Origin: an uncultured Flavobacteriia bacterium
Lineage (GTDB): Bacteria > Bacteroidota > Bacteroidia > Flavobacteriales_D > Crocinitomicaceae
Assembly: GCA_937975705.1 (NCBI GenBank)
Contig: CALJTX010000031.1
Location: 1-64,000, forward strand
Length of the DNA: 64,000 nt
Direction of reading: 5' to 3'
Shown here: one piece after another, positions 49,964 through 59,415 of the stretch
How positions within the stretch are numbered: the stretch's first letter is position 1
Layout of the letters: the number at the start of each line of letters is the position of its first letter
The notes under the pieces: generated by a model
Database searches by the model: none
What the model saw: only the letters and a program-made list of their open reading frames with translations
Told to the model about the DNA's origin: nothing
Position numbers and translations under genes: made by a program

Positions 49964-50209
49964 ATGTTAAGTGCAACTTATTCAGAATTTAGAAAAGACC
50001 TCAAACAGTTCCTAGATCAAGTCATTACCAATGTGGATACCCTTATTATTCATAGAGGGAAAGGTAAAGCTGTTGTGGTCATGTCTTTAGAAGAATACAA
50101 CGCTTTGTGCGCCACAAGTCATGAACTTTCATCAATCAAAAACAAAGCGCACTTAGATGCTTCTATTCAACAAATTGGAGAGGATATGATTGATTTTATC
50201 CCAGAATGA
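49964..50209 (+). CDS. Antitoxin of the Phd/YefM family
   Basis: 81 residues. MLSATYSEFRKDLKQFLDQV is the N-terminal DNA-binding domain; DTLIIHRGKGKAVVVMSLEEYNA is the YefM beta-hairpin; the remainder binds the toxin. I chose the ATG at 49964: an upstream ATG at 49925 precedes the promoter and would read through the operator. Its stop overlaps the toxin start (ATGA). Confidence 0.92.
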   Translation: MLSATYSEFRKDLKQFLDQVITNVDTLIIHRGKGKAVVVMSLEEYNALCATSHELSSIKNKAHLDASIQQIGEDMIDFIPE

Positions 50210-50466
50210 ATATCAGCTTTACCCCAAGAGCTTGGGACGACTACCAATATTGGATGAGCCACGACAAAAAGAAAATTGTCAAAATAAACCAACTTCTTAA
50301 GGATATTCTAAGGAATCCATTTGAAGTGCTTGGCATGCCGGAACCTTTGAAATTTCAATATACTGGTTTTTGGTCTCGCCGAATTGATCAAAAAAACCGA
50401 TTGATTTATCAAGTCCTAGAACAACAAGTTATTGTTGTAAAATGTAGGTTTCACTATGACGATTGA
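50206..50466 (+). CDS. Toxin of the Txe/YoeB family (ribosome-dependent mRNA endonuclease)
   Basis: 86 residues. YoeB fold with FTPRAWDDYQYW, KINQLLKDILRNPFEVLGMP and the catalytic-end FWSRRIDQKNRLIYQV and VVKCRFHYDD (terminal His-Tyr). It cuts mRNA in the ribosomal A site. Complete with the preceding antitoxin and operator, so the module looks functional. Ends one base before the stop of the convergent T9SS gene. Confidence 0.93.
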   Translation: MNISFTPRAWDDYQYWMSHDKKKIVKINQLLKDILRNPFEVLGMPEPLKFQYTGFWSRRIDQKNRLIYQVLEQQVIVVKCRFHYDD

Positions 50467-50467
50467 C

Positions 50468-51985
50468 CTACCTCACCACCAACTTCTTCACCCACTGCTG
50501 TTCACCTTGAGAAATATGCGCGAAGTAAACCCCCGGTGCTTGATCGCTTAGATCAAATAAATGATCAGAAGAAAGCTCATCGAGATCAAATTGAGCTACT
50601 TGTTTGCCTTGCTGGTCGAGAATAGAGATTTGCATGGGTTCAGTACTGATGCTTGAAACCTGAAAAATACCGTCTGAAGGATTTGGAAAAACCCCGATTT
50701 CTGTGGCTGAAACCAAGAACTCATGAAGTCCAACATACTGGCCATCCGAATGATAGCCTTCAGGATTCGTTCGGTAGGTGAAGAAGTAACGGGTACCGTC
50801 TGCATGTTTGCCTTTACCAACGAATAGCAGGTCTCCATTTTCCATCAATTCCATCGCGTAAATATTATTTTCAATATTCTCGTCAATTGTAAAAAACTTG
50901 ATATCGATTAGGGTGCCATCTGCTTGATACCTTGCAACAAATTGTCGTTGATCTGATGGAACATAACGGTATTGATAACCAGCCAAATAAATGATTCCGG
51001 AATTTTCATCAACTTTCAATTGCGCAACTTTATAGGTCCAAACATCAGATAGATTGGTAATTGCAACATCCCAAACGATATTCAAATTTGCATCTAAGTA
51101 AGTGAGATGCGGCACATAATTAACTTCTGCCGACGACGACCTTTGCTTCACGGCGAGTATAAAGTCATTGTTGAATTTTTGCACATCGATTAACTTGATA
51201 TCTGAATAACCTGTGTTTTGATTGATGAGCTCCGAATAAATTTCTTTTGATGTAAAAATGGTTTGTCCTGCCCAATGCCAAAGTACTGGAGCAAATCCAG
51301 CAGGGGTTGTTCCTGCTGTTGAAAGTTGTCTTGATATGGTGCCAAAAGTGAGCATATCGTTATTGAATGCAAGGGTCTTAAGACTTGTGCAGGTGCTAAT
51401 TGGGAGATTTAGAATTGGACTCGGATTTGGGAAAGTTACCGTATTTTGAAGTTGGCCATTGTCGTTAAAAAACAGGGTAGCTGCCAGGATCGTATCTATA
51501 CCCTTGATGCCGTTTGCTGCATTTAAATTAGTTGCTACACGATTGAAGTTTTCAATACGCACATATGGGAAAGGTAGGAATGCAACACTATTGGCGCTTC
51601 CGTCTGTATTGATGCGAGCAAACTTGATGGAATCATCTTGGTAATTATCAAAAGCCATGAGCACTTTATCATCAGGTGTTAAACTGATTCCTCGGGTTTG
51701 TGATTTTTTATCCTCAAAATAATCCCAAGTAAGCGTGCTGCTTGCTTTATTGATTTTTATAACCGTATTTCTGATCATTAGGCCGTCTTTATTATTTCCC
51801 GAAAGGAGATATGAATCATTGGTTTCGGCAATATGTAAAGGTTCAAAACCATTATTAGCCGTTCCAAAAACACCAAATGTGGGCGTTTCGTAATAATACC
51901 GCACCCCTCTCAAGTCTACAGGATTTTGAGCCCAAGAATAGATGGAAAGGAAAGCAAAGAGGAAAAGTGGTCGAAATTTTTTCAT
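50468..51985 (-). CDS. Secreted protein with T9SS type A sorting domain
   Basis: 505 residues. A signal peptide (MKKFRPLFLFAFLSIYSWAQ) is followed by about 400 residues with beta-propeller-like repeats (GIIYLAGYQYRYV, DLLFVGKGKHADG), and a C-terminal type A sorting domain beginning IGVFPNPSDGIFQVSS and ending APGVYFAHISQGEQQWVKKL. The sorting domain is cleaved or modified at the surface. An earlier possible start at 52054 would read through the poly-C tract and is unlikely. Function of the propeller unknown. Confidence 0.9.
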   Translation of the reverse strand: MKKFRPLFLFAFLSIYSWAQNPVDLRGVRYYYETPTFGVFGTANNGFEPLHIAETNDSYLLSGNNKDGLMIRNTVIKINKASSTLTWDYFEDKKSQTRGISLTPDDKVLMAFDNYQDDSIKFARINTDGSANSVAFLPFPYVRIENFNRVATNLNAANGIKGIDTILAATLFFNDNGQLQNTVTFPNPSPILNLPISTCTSLKTLAFNNDMLTFGTISRQLSTAGTTPAGFAPVLWHWAGQTIFTSKEIYSELINQNTGYSDIKLIDVQKFNNDFILAVKQRSSSAEVNYVPHLTYLDANLNIVWDVAITNLSDVWTYKVAQLKVDENSGIIYLAGYQYRYVPSDQRQFVARYQADGTLIDIKFFTIDENIENNIYAMELMENGDLLFVGKGKHADGTRYFFTYRTNPEGYHSDGQYVGLHEFLVSATEIGVFPNPSDGIFQVSSISTEPMQISILDQQGKQVAQFDLDELSSDHLFDLSDQAPGVYFAHISQGEQQWVKKLVVR

Positions 51986-52040
51986 GAGATGGTATTGAAA
52001 GTTGGTTTCACTAACCATACGTGAAAAAGACTCAATTCGA

Positions 52041-52049
52041 GGGGGGGGG
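52041..52049 (+). repeat. Homopolymer of nine G (nine C on the coding strand) upstream of the T9SS type A gene
   Basis: A G9 run lies in the 76-base gap between two T9SS genes, 56 nt upstream of the 51985 start, at a likely promoter position. Runs of this length are prone to slippage. Confidence 0.8.
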
Positions 52050-52061
52050 AGCAATCATATC

Positions 52062-55000
52062 CTACTCGCCAAACAGCATGAAAAAGCCTTGCTCGAAGAA
52101 GAGTGGTTTTTGCAGCACATTCGGATAATACAAATAAAAATACGTACCGTCAACCAGATCTGTCGAACTGTAATTATTGAGATACGGTGCAGCCTCAAAG
52201 AGCACATTACCCCATCTATTCAGTACAATTAGTTTGTTATACGGGTGCAACGCTGCATCGGCAATGAGCAATACATCATTGATGCCATCACCGTTCGGTG
52301 TAATTACATTTGGAACCTCAGCGTTACAATCAACCCCATAAATAGAAAGGCTATCTGTGGCCGAACAACCAAAATCATTCGTTCCATATACTGCATAAAC
52401 TCCGGGAGAACTGATTACTAGTTGTTGGGAGTGCAGCGTGTCAAAAGGCACATTCCAACTGAATTGAGAGGCATTTGAATTGACCAAAAGCAAGACCTCT
52501 GTAAGACCACCAGAAGTTGAGTTCATACAAATAAGCGAATCTGTAGCATTTAGAGCGAGCTGAATACTATGGTCGCTGATTGTAAGACTATCCGTAATGC
52601 TTTGGCCGCAGCGGCTGTAAGTAATCCAGTATGTCCCCGGACTGCTAATGGTTTGAATGAGTTGAGTACTATCCTGATTGAACCAAACAAAATCTGTTTG
52701 AGGCTGGTTAAGAAATTGCAAGGTGAGTGGTTGGGCCTCACACCAAACACTAGGGCCTTGCAAGAGGCCTTCAGGCAAGCTATCATAGAGAATGATCTGA
52801 TAGCTCGCATAAGAATTTGGACAGTTGGCACTCGGATAATTGAGTAACAAAACACTATCTTGTGTGAGCGCACTAAGTGTAAAAGTCGGCGCCGCTGTCA
52901 AAAAAACAGAATCGGATGCATACCATTGTGCATTTTGGGCAATTGGCGCTTGTAAGACAATGGTAGACCCAAGGCATACTGTATCGGTAAAAGAAGCCAC
53001 AGGAATATTGTCTTGATAAACCCCAACACTCACTTCATTTGTTGAAAATTGGCAACCAAACTCATTGGTAACAATGGCACTATAGGTTCCTGGTGCGGAA
53101 ACCTGAAGTACTGAAGCACTCGAACCTACCGCTGGGGACCACTCATAGTTGGCATTAGGCAAAGAGCCTTCAATCAAAATAGTTTCTTGAAAACAAAGCA
53201 TGGTGTCAGCAGCGCTTATCGCGGCACTAAAAGTACCGTCTATCACTTCCATACTATCCAAAATAGTAAAGCCGCATTGCTCAATACTCACCCCATAATA
53301 ACCTGGCTGATCAACGATAATCGAATTGGAATTCGACGTAATTGGCCACCAACTGAGTATTGGATTACCATCTGTAAGCACAAATATTTCTACGCTATTA
53401 CCTCCGCATAAAATATTGGTGGGTTGAACAGACAGCGAAGGCGTTACGTAATTTTCAATGAGTACCGGTGGGCTCGAAAAAACACAACTATTGGAATCTG
53501 TTACTATGCAATAGAATTCTCCGATTGTTGCGGCATAAAGCGAGGAAGACCCTAAACTAGTACCTAGACCCGGACCAACCCATTGATACGTTTGGTAGCT
53601 GTTCGGAACTTGGAGCAACAAGCTGTCGTTTGGACATAAAATGGCGTCGGCGGGTGTGATGGTAATTTCTGGTGGGAGTAAAATTTCCACATAGATAGAG
53701 GTATCTACGCTATATGAACAACCTGATATCGGATCAATAAAATTACCTATATAAGCATATATACAAGTAGCGTCAACTGCAATGCTGTCTGCATCTTGAC
53801 TTTGCCAAATGATACCAGCGCCTCCTTCAGGTGGCAAGAGCATACTCCAGTTACAACCTGGGATAGTCGGATTGATACTCAAAAAAATAGAATCTCCGGG
53901 GCAAATCTGTGTATCGCCAATAATCGGTGTAATTTGAATACTCGGTGGGTTGTATACTACGACATAAACAGAATCTTGCAAGGAATATGTTGCAGATAAC
54001 TGTTCGCATTCATTTTCTACAGTCAGGTCAAAAGATACGGATACGTTTACCCAACCCGATGAATTGATCAGGTAACTAAAAGTAGAACCAGTCTCTACAA
54101 ATTGCTGACCGTTAATGGTCCAAATAGCGGTGTCTACAGTATGATAAGCAAATCCTCCAGGTGAAGTTAAGGTTGGATTGGTGAGGCTATCTGTCAAGTT
54201 GAATTCAATAAAATCTCCACAAGTATAAAAGGTATCAACTGCAGGTAACAAGGCAGGAACAACTGGAGGAAAAACCAATGTATCATAGAAATTTACATCG
54301 ATCAAAGAATTCTGAGTGCAAACTCCCAATGAAAGCGATACCGCATAAACACCGCTCTGATTGATTTGATAAGGCCCCGTGCCTGTTCCCGGCAAACCTG
54401 GTACGCTAAGTGTACAACCGCTACAAATACTATCCAAATTGAACACAACAGGAGGGTCTAAACAAGAATAATAAGCCAATATTGGCCCAGTAGTATTGAC
54501 AAATAAGCCCAATGTATCGGTATAATATGGATAGCTGGGCACAGGCATGAGAACAACAAAAATAGAATCAATGGAACCTCCACAACCGTCTTCTCGGACA
54601 ATTTCAGCAGTATACCATCCGGTTGCAGAAGGCAAAATTGCGTCTTGAATGGTGCCATCAGACCAACTCACGGTGTAAAAAGGCGCTAAAGGATCATTAT
54701 AAGGTCCTGTTTGGGGTTCAAACTCAAGTAAACCCACCTGATTGGCGCAAAATGAGACGGTATCTAAATCAGGTTCAATAAATCCAACAAGGGTATCAGG
54801 CAAAATAAAATAACTAAATGTATCTGTATTTGCTTGTAAAACCTTAGCAACAAAACCTGATTTTGCCGAAGCTGGCAAATCATAAGTTGAAAAACTCGAA
54901 TTGAGTTGCAGGGCATTTGCATCTTGACTTGAGGGGGTGGGGGTTGGTGGTAAAATCGTAGAAAAATGTTGGTAGGCAGTCTGAAAACCAACGACCACCG

Positions 55001-56294
55001 GTTCTTGTGCATTGAAATTGGCAATACCCAAGCCGAGGTCGTCCTTTTTTCCAAACCCACGGTTGCTCCAAGCTAAGTTGCCATTCGCTTGTAAACACAG
55101 TACATAAACATCTCGGTAACCCAAGGAATTCCAAAACCCTTCATGCATGTTGGGTAAGGTTTGCATTTGATCAAATGCACAATTAAAGCCCCCTGTTACG
55201 TAAACTTTTTGGTCGCTAGCCACACTAACAGAACGAGCAGTAAGGCCGCTATTTGAGCCAAATGCCGTACCCCATAAAAGCGTGCCATTTGCATTGGTTT
55301 TAAGCACAAAAATGCGTTGACCAAAAGCATTGGTAACTGTTGTAATCGGATTGTTATAAATCAAATTTCCACTGACATCACCAACTACAACAACCTCATT
55401 GGATGAACTGACACTCAGGTCCTGAGGTAAACAAGTACCTGCAAGCATTTTTTCAAAAAAAACAAAATTTCCATTGGCATTCAATTTAGCTAGAAAGCCA
55501 ATATTGTTTTGAAAATTGGAAATTGTAGATCCTGCAAAATCCATTGCTTGCGAAAATTGTCCGCAAATGTAGACTTCATTTTGTGCATTCACACCAATAC
55601 CTTGGGCTCTTTCATTTTTATTTCCGACCCCAGTTTTGAGCCATTGCCCAGATCCTTGTGCAGTATATTTAGCTACAAATATATCGGCACCTTGCATGTT
55701 GGTTTGTGGGTCAACAAGGCTGGTGTAAGAAGTACCTTGTAAAGTGCTCTGACCTGTAAATTGTCCGCAAATCAAAACATTCAATTGCGCGTCAATGGTA
55801 ATTGCCGTAGTGCTTTCAATACCACTACCGCCCTCCTTTAAAAGCCAAACGGGTTGCCCCAATGCATTTACTTTAAGAATAAACACATCTTGCGCAGCAC
55901 CTTGCGAACTCACACTAAATGAACCTGCCTGAAAAGTCCCGGTAAAAGTCCCGGTAAGTACCACCTGCCCGTCTGAGCCAATGGCTAAATCTGTCGCTTT
56001 ATCAAGACCTGTTCCGTTGTAGGTTTGCACCCATAAAAGCGCGCCATTTGGTGCGTATTTAGCCAAGTATACATCGCTGCCACCGGCCACAGCTGAGGAA
56101 CTTACGGTAGCAGTAAAATTTGTCGAGCTTGTAATGTGCCCACAAACATAAGCCTCTCCATTTTGGTTGTAGACTACCGATTTTGATTCACTGCCCGCAA
56201 ATCCATCTAAAGCCCAACCCCAAATAGCTTGTGCACTTGCATCAGGTAAAACAAAGCAAAAGAAGAGAAGAAATAAAACGGCGCTTCTGGTCAT
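52062..56294 (-). CDS. Giant secreted protein with beta-propeller-like repeats, Ig-like domains and T9SS type B C-terminal domain
   Basis: 1,410 residues. A signal peptide (MTRSAVLFLLFFCFVLPDASAQ region) is followed by SBBP-like propeller repeats to about residue 500 (YNQNGEAYVCGHITS, AIGSDGQVVLTGTFTG, GVNAQNEVYICGQFSQ), then Ig-like domains with ICPGDS or LCPNDS starts, then a C-terminal domain VPNVITPNGDGINDVLLI with VLNRWGNVLFEA, the gliding-motility-associated type B sorting signal. It is probably exposed at the cell surface. The neighbour is also a propeller-type T9SS cargo, so the two may form one locus. I chose the ATG at 56294. Confidence 0.92.
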   Translation of the reverse strand: MTRSAVLFLLFFCFVLPDASAQAIWGWALDGFAGSESKSVVYNQNGEAYVCGHITSSTNFTATVSSSAVAGGSDVYLAKYAPNGALLWVQTYNGTGLDKATDLAIGSDGQVVLTGTFTGTFQAGSFSVSSQGAAQDVFILKVNALGQPVWLLKEGGSGIESTTAITIDAQLNVLICGQFTGQSTLQGTSYTSLVDPQTNMQGADIFVAKYTAQGSGQWLKTGVGNKNERAQGIGVNAQNEVYICGQFSQAMDFAGSTISNFQNNIGFLAKLNANGNFVFFEKMLAGTCLPQDLSVSSSNEVVVVGDVSGNLIYNNPITTVTNAFGQRIFVLKTNANGTLLWGTAFGSNSGLTARSVSVASDQKVYVTGGFNCAFDQMQTLPNMHEGFWNSLGYRDVYVLCLQANGNLAWSNRGFGKKDDLGLGIANFNAQEPVVVGFQTAYQHFSTILPPTPTPSSQDANALQLNSSFSTYDLPASAKSGFVAKVLQANTDTFSYFILPDTLVGFIEPDLDTVSFCANQVGLLEFEPQTGPYNDPLAPFYTVSWSDGTIQDAILPSATGWYTAEIVREDGCGGSIDSIFVVLMPVPSYPYYTDTLGLFVNTTGPILAYYSCLDPPVVFNLDSICSGCTLSVPGLPGTGTGPYQINQSGVYAVSLSLGVCTQNSLIDVNFYDTLVFPPVVPALLPAVDTFYTCGDFIEFNLTDSLTNPTLTSPGGFAYHTVDTAIWTINGQQFVETGSTFSYLINSSGWVNVSVSFDLTVENECEQLSATYSLQDSVYVVVYNPPSIQITPIIGDTQICPGDSIFLSINPTIPGCNWSMLLPPEGGAGIIWQSQDADSIAVDATCIYAYIGNFIDPISGCSYSVDTSIYVEILLPPEITITPADAILCPNDSLLLQVPNSYQTYQWVGPGLGTSLGSSSLYAATIGEFYCIVTDSNSCVFSSPPVLIENYVTPSLSVQPTNILCGGNSVEIFVLTDGNPILSWWPITSNSNSIIVDQPGYYGVSIEQCGFTILDSMEVIDGTFSAAISAADTMLCFQETILIEGSLPNANYEWSPAVGSSASVLQVSAPGTYSAIVTNEFGCQFSTNEVSVGVYQDNIPVASFTDTVCLGSTIVLQAPIAQNAQWYASDSVFLTAAPTFTLSALTQDSVLLLNYPSANCPNSYASYQIILYDSLPEGLLQGPSVWCEAQPLTLQFLNQPQTDFVWFNQDSTQLIQTISSPGTYWITYSRCGQSITDSLTISDHSIQLALNATDSLICMNSTSGGLTEVLLLVNSNASQFSWNVPFDTLHSQQLVISSPGVYAVYGTNDFGCSATDSLSIYGVDCNAEVPNVITPNGDGINDVLLIADAALHPYNKLIVLNRWGNVLFEAAPYLNNYSSTDLVDGTYFYLYYPNVLQKPLFFEQGFFMLFGE

Positions 56295-56336
56295 AGGCTC
56301 CAATAAAATTAGGAAAAAAGCGCGATTCTTAAAACC

Positions 56337-56429
56337 CTACCTCACCACCAACACCTTCGCAAAGCGATTTTGAGACTTGTTTTGTATGACCAAAGTATAG
56401 TTCCCGATAGGAAGGTTGACTACAGCAAT
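56337..56429 (-). pseudogene. Orphan T9SS type A sorting-domain fragment
   Basis: A 30-residue reading frame ending in TAG reads IAVVNLPIGNYTLVIQNKSQ and ends FAKVLVVR, the last strands of a type A sorting domain (compare LVIQNKSQNRFAKVLVV with the intact domain's VKKLVVR end). It begins directly after an in-frame TAA, and no signal peptide or longer frame precedes it. It is the 3' end of a lost T9SS cargo gene. Confidence 0.6.
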
Positions 56430-56456
56430 TTATACTACGATTCAAAAACGTAAAAA

Positions 56457-56960
56457 TTAGCTGTACTTGTAAGGCTCTTCTTGGGCGATCAACTTCTCTA
56501 TATTTTTGAGCACCTGATGCATGTAGCGCCTCCAAAAAGTCTTTGCAAATAACCATTGAAGTGGAGCTAAGACAATTCCTTTTGCTTTAAGTATATAGGT
56601 ATACTCAATTTGAATGAGATTTTGTTGAATTGGAATTGTTCTCCAAACACCTTCAAATTCATAAAATCCCAACATCAATGATTGAAAGTCATCTACTTTA
56701 ATTCGCCAGTATTGATTTTCTTCCCGTTCAAGCACATGATCTTTTGAAACATAGCCCCCTTTTTGAGTCCATGAAGGCGCAGCAAATACTTTTTTAGTAG
56801 AACCTATTTGCCCCCAATGCTTATCTTCTGTGCAATGTGTTATTTTGGGCATCAACCCATAACCAGTATGCACCTTTGCTACATCAACTAACATTGGTGT
56901 TTTAAAAGCGCGCTCTATAGCACAATTATACAGCGCGGTAACTTTTACTTTGTAATCCAT
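56457..56960 (-). CDS. SRPBCC (START-like) superfamily protein
   Basis: 167 residues. The helix-grip fold is suggested by MDYKVKVTALYNCAIERAFK at the N-terminus, a central run of strands (YWRIKVDDFQSLMLGFYEFE, NLIQIEYTYILKAKG) and a long C-terminal helix (RYMHQVLKNIEKLIAQEEPY). Such proteins bind lipids or hydrophobic molecules; the ligand is unknown. Its ATG overlaps the M14 carboxypeptidase stop as TAATG, so it is the last gene of the RimK operon. Confidence 0.8.
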   Translation of the reverse strand: MDYKVKVTALYNCAIERAFKTPMLVDVAKVHTGYGLMPKITHCTEDKHWGQIGSTKKVFAAPSWTQKGGYVSKDHVLEREENQYWRIKVDDFQSLMLGFYEFEGVWRTIPIQQNLIQIEYTYILKAKGIVLAPLQWLFAKTFWRRYMHQVLKNIEKLIAQEEPYKYS

Positions 56961-59392
56961 TACTGATTCACAAAATAAATCGAATTGGCTACCATGAGTT
57001 TGCCGCTTTCCCAGAAACCGCGAAAGAGCGGGTTATCGATGAAATAGACAATGGTGCCGCGGCCGTAAGGTACACTTCCAGCGATATGGGCTTCAGATTG
57101 CTGCGCTTTGACGCGCGCACCTACAAAACCATTGACAGCCGAAGCATTTTTGGCCAAAGCGAATGCTGGTTTGCCCTCGAGTTGGTAGGCTGTGGCGCCC
57201 TGGCGCAAGGTGTAGTAGAAATCATAACCGAATACCATTGGGTTGCTTTGATCAATGATACATGGGTAGATGGCGCCAGTGATGGCATCTGAAATTTGAT
57301 CGCGCTCTTGGCTTGCATAACTCACTGGATTAGTGGCGCCGGCTGCGCCTTCTTTGCGCTTGAGGCCATATCCTTGATCGGCTAGCGCATCAATTGCTCC
57401 GCCGATAGCGATGAGCGTTCCGCCTTGACGCACCCAAGCAGTGAGGGCTTCATTGCCCGCAATGTCATAACCGCCTTCAGGTACAAACACAACGTCTAGA
57501 TTGGCAAGTGCACTATTGAAATCATCTTCAAAAATCAGGTGAGCTGGTTTGCCCATTTGCTGCTCAAAGAAATGCCAAATCTCACCTACATTGAGGGATG
57601 AAAAACTATCGCCAGCGAGAATACCCACCCTTGGATTGGGTACCATTTTCACTGAAGAAGAGCCAAAGTCAGTGCCGCCATCGACCATTCCTGTAAGTAA
57701 GCCCTTGATGTCAACTTGATAACGCGCTGCATAATCATTGATGAGCGCATGAAAATCGGGGTGCTTGTTTTCTCCTGAGAGCAAGAGCAAGGTTCCGGGC
57801 GCATAGGTTTGGCCAGCGAGTTTGAAGCCTTTCTCATGAAAATAAACTTTCAAGCCCGCCTGCTGCACTGCGTTTAAGAACTGCGCCGTGCGCAAAGACT
57901 CCCAACGAACCGCGTAAGCGATAAATCCCTCTACTGCTAAAAAATCTGACTTAGGTGCCGGGACTGGTACAAATGGTGTGGCTTTGAGTTGAGCTTCAAC
58001 AGCAAATCCGTCTAAACCATAAGCGTGTGGGAGGGTCCATGCAGTAATGTCGTAAGTGAGGCTATCGGAGAGTTTGGTGCGGGGTTCAAACAAGACCGAT
58101 ACCAAGGTTCCTTTTTCTTGCTGCGTCGAGATCACTACATCGCCAATTTCAAGTTTGAAACCTTCAAGTAAACCAGAACTGTAATGATAGCCCTTTGCAC
58201 TGATGGCTTGCGTGCTCGTACTGACTACCTGCCATTCAATCTTATTTTTTTCGAGCAAGCTCAAAATGGGAGCAACTTTTGCCTTTGTACCGCGCAATAC
58301 ATATGAGTTGTATTTGTAGGTCTTCTCTTTGCGGAATTTTTGGTATTCCGTTACTAATTTTTGGGCATTGCGCGCGCTGGTTTCAACAGTTGAAAGCCCG
58401 GTTGTGACATGATGCGCCACGCGGTCAGCCAAACTGAGCGTATCGCCCACTTGTGTCAAGACCGCCAGACCAGCGCGGCCACTTCCACCCTGCTCGTAGG
58501 TCATGCCGATGCTACCGCTGTAGGTTGGGTAGGTATCGCCATAACTTGGGTAAAGCAAATCGAAGATTTCTTTTGAAAAATAGAGCCAACCCGCTTTGTC
58601 AAAATAGCCCGCATGGTTCTTGCCAATTTCTTTTTGGAAATCGCGCTGCCAATCGGTAATGACCTCATGATAAGGTTCTGCGGCTGGAGGGAAATAATAA
58701 GGTTCGTTGATACCTTGTTCATGGAAATCGACATGGACATGTGGCAACCATTGGTTGTATTGCTGAATGCGCACAGCAGATTCAATTTGGGTCATCCAGG
58801 CCCAGTCTCGGTTGAGGTCAAAAAGGTAGTGGTTGGGGCGCCCACCAGGCCAGGTTTCGTTGTGACTGGCGCTAAAGCGCTGGATATCTACCGGATTTGC
58901 GCCGTATTGGTAATAAAAGTTGACATAGCGATCGCGGCCATCAGGGTTGAGACACGGATCCATGATGACAACTGTGTTTTCGAGATAGCTAATTTTGTCG
59001 GTGAGCAAGCGGTAGGCTGTCTGCATGGCTGCTTCTGTACCAGAACTTTCATTGCCGTGTACATTGTAAGACAACCAAACGATGGCCAGCTTTTCATCGG
59101 GCGCTTGTGTGAGGTGTTTTTGACGAATTTCTTCCAATTTCTTGAGGTTTTCTGCCGTGCCAATGTAGCACAGCAGCAAATCGCGTTTCTCATAGGTTTG
59201 CCCCGTCTTGACCACCTTTATATTGGTTGGAAATGCTTTCTCTAGTGCGTAGAAATAATCTACCACACGGTGATGTCGCGTAAATTGCTCACCAATGTTA
59301 TAGCCCAAAAATTGCTTTGGCGTAAAAGGCGTTTGTGCAAAAAGGAGCAGCGCTAAGCCGTTAAATAGAAAGGTGAGCAAAAACTTTTTCAT
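56960..59392 (-). CDS. Secreted M14 family zinc carboxypeptidase
   Basis: 810 residues. A signal peptide (MKKFLLTFLFNGLALLLFAQ) is followed by the M14 peptidase domain (residues about 30-320). The first zinc pair is in LSYNVHGNESSGTEAAMQT (HxxE), the third ligand in LPHVHVDFHEQGINEPYYF, and the catalytic Glu in GMTYEQGG. The C-terminal half is an unassigned domain with a possible glutamine-amidotransferase-like fold (VVFVPEGGYDIAGNEAL). The start at 59392 gives a proper signal. It would remove C-terminal residues from peptides outside the cytoplasm. Confidence 0.92.
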   Translation of the reverse strand: MKKFLLTFLFNGLALLLFAQTPFTPKQFLGYNIGEQFTRHHRVVDYFYALEKAFPTNIKVVKTGQTYEKRDLLLCYIGTAENLKKLEEIRQKHLTQAPDEKLAIVWLSYNVHGNESSGTEAAMQTAYRLLTDKISYLENTVVIMDPCLNPDGRDRYVNFYYQYGANPVDIQRFSASHNETWPGGRPNHYLFDLNRDWAWMTQIESAVRIQQYNQWLPHVHVDFHEQGINEPYYFPPAAEPYHEVITDWQRDFQKEIGKNHAGYFDKAGWLYFSKEIFDLLYPSYGDTYPTYSGSIGMTYEQGGSGRAGLAVLTQVGDTLSLADRVAHHVTTGLSTVETSARNAQKLVTEYQKFRKEKTYKYNSYVLRGTKAKVAPILSLLEKNKIEWQVVSTSTQAISAKGYHYSSGLLEGFKLEIGDVVISTQQEKGTLVSVLFEPRTKLSDSLTYDITAWTLPHAYGLDGFAVEAQLKATPFVPVPAPKSDFLAVEGFIAYAVRWESLRTAQFLNAVQQAGLKVYFHEKGFKLAGQTYAPGTLLLLSGENKHPDFHALINDYAARYQVDIKGLLTGMVDGGTDFGSSSVKMVPNPRVGILAGDSFSSLNVGEIWHFFEQQMGKPAHLIFEDDFNSALANLDVVFVPEGGYDIAGNEALTAWVRQGGTLIAIGGAIDALADQGYGLKRKEGAAGATNPVSYASQERDQISDAITGAIYPCIIDQSNPMVFGYDFYYTLRQGATAYQLEGKPAFALAKNASAVNGFVGARVKAQQSEAHIAGSVPYGRGTIVYFIDNPLFRGFWESGKLMVANSIYFVNQ

Positions 59393-59415
59393 GGTAGTGT
59401 TCTTAAAAAATGATC

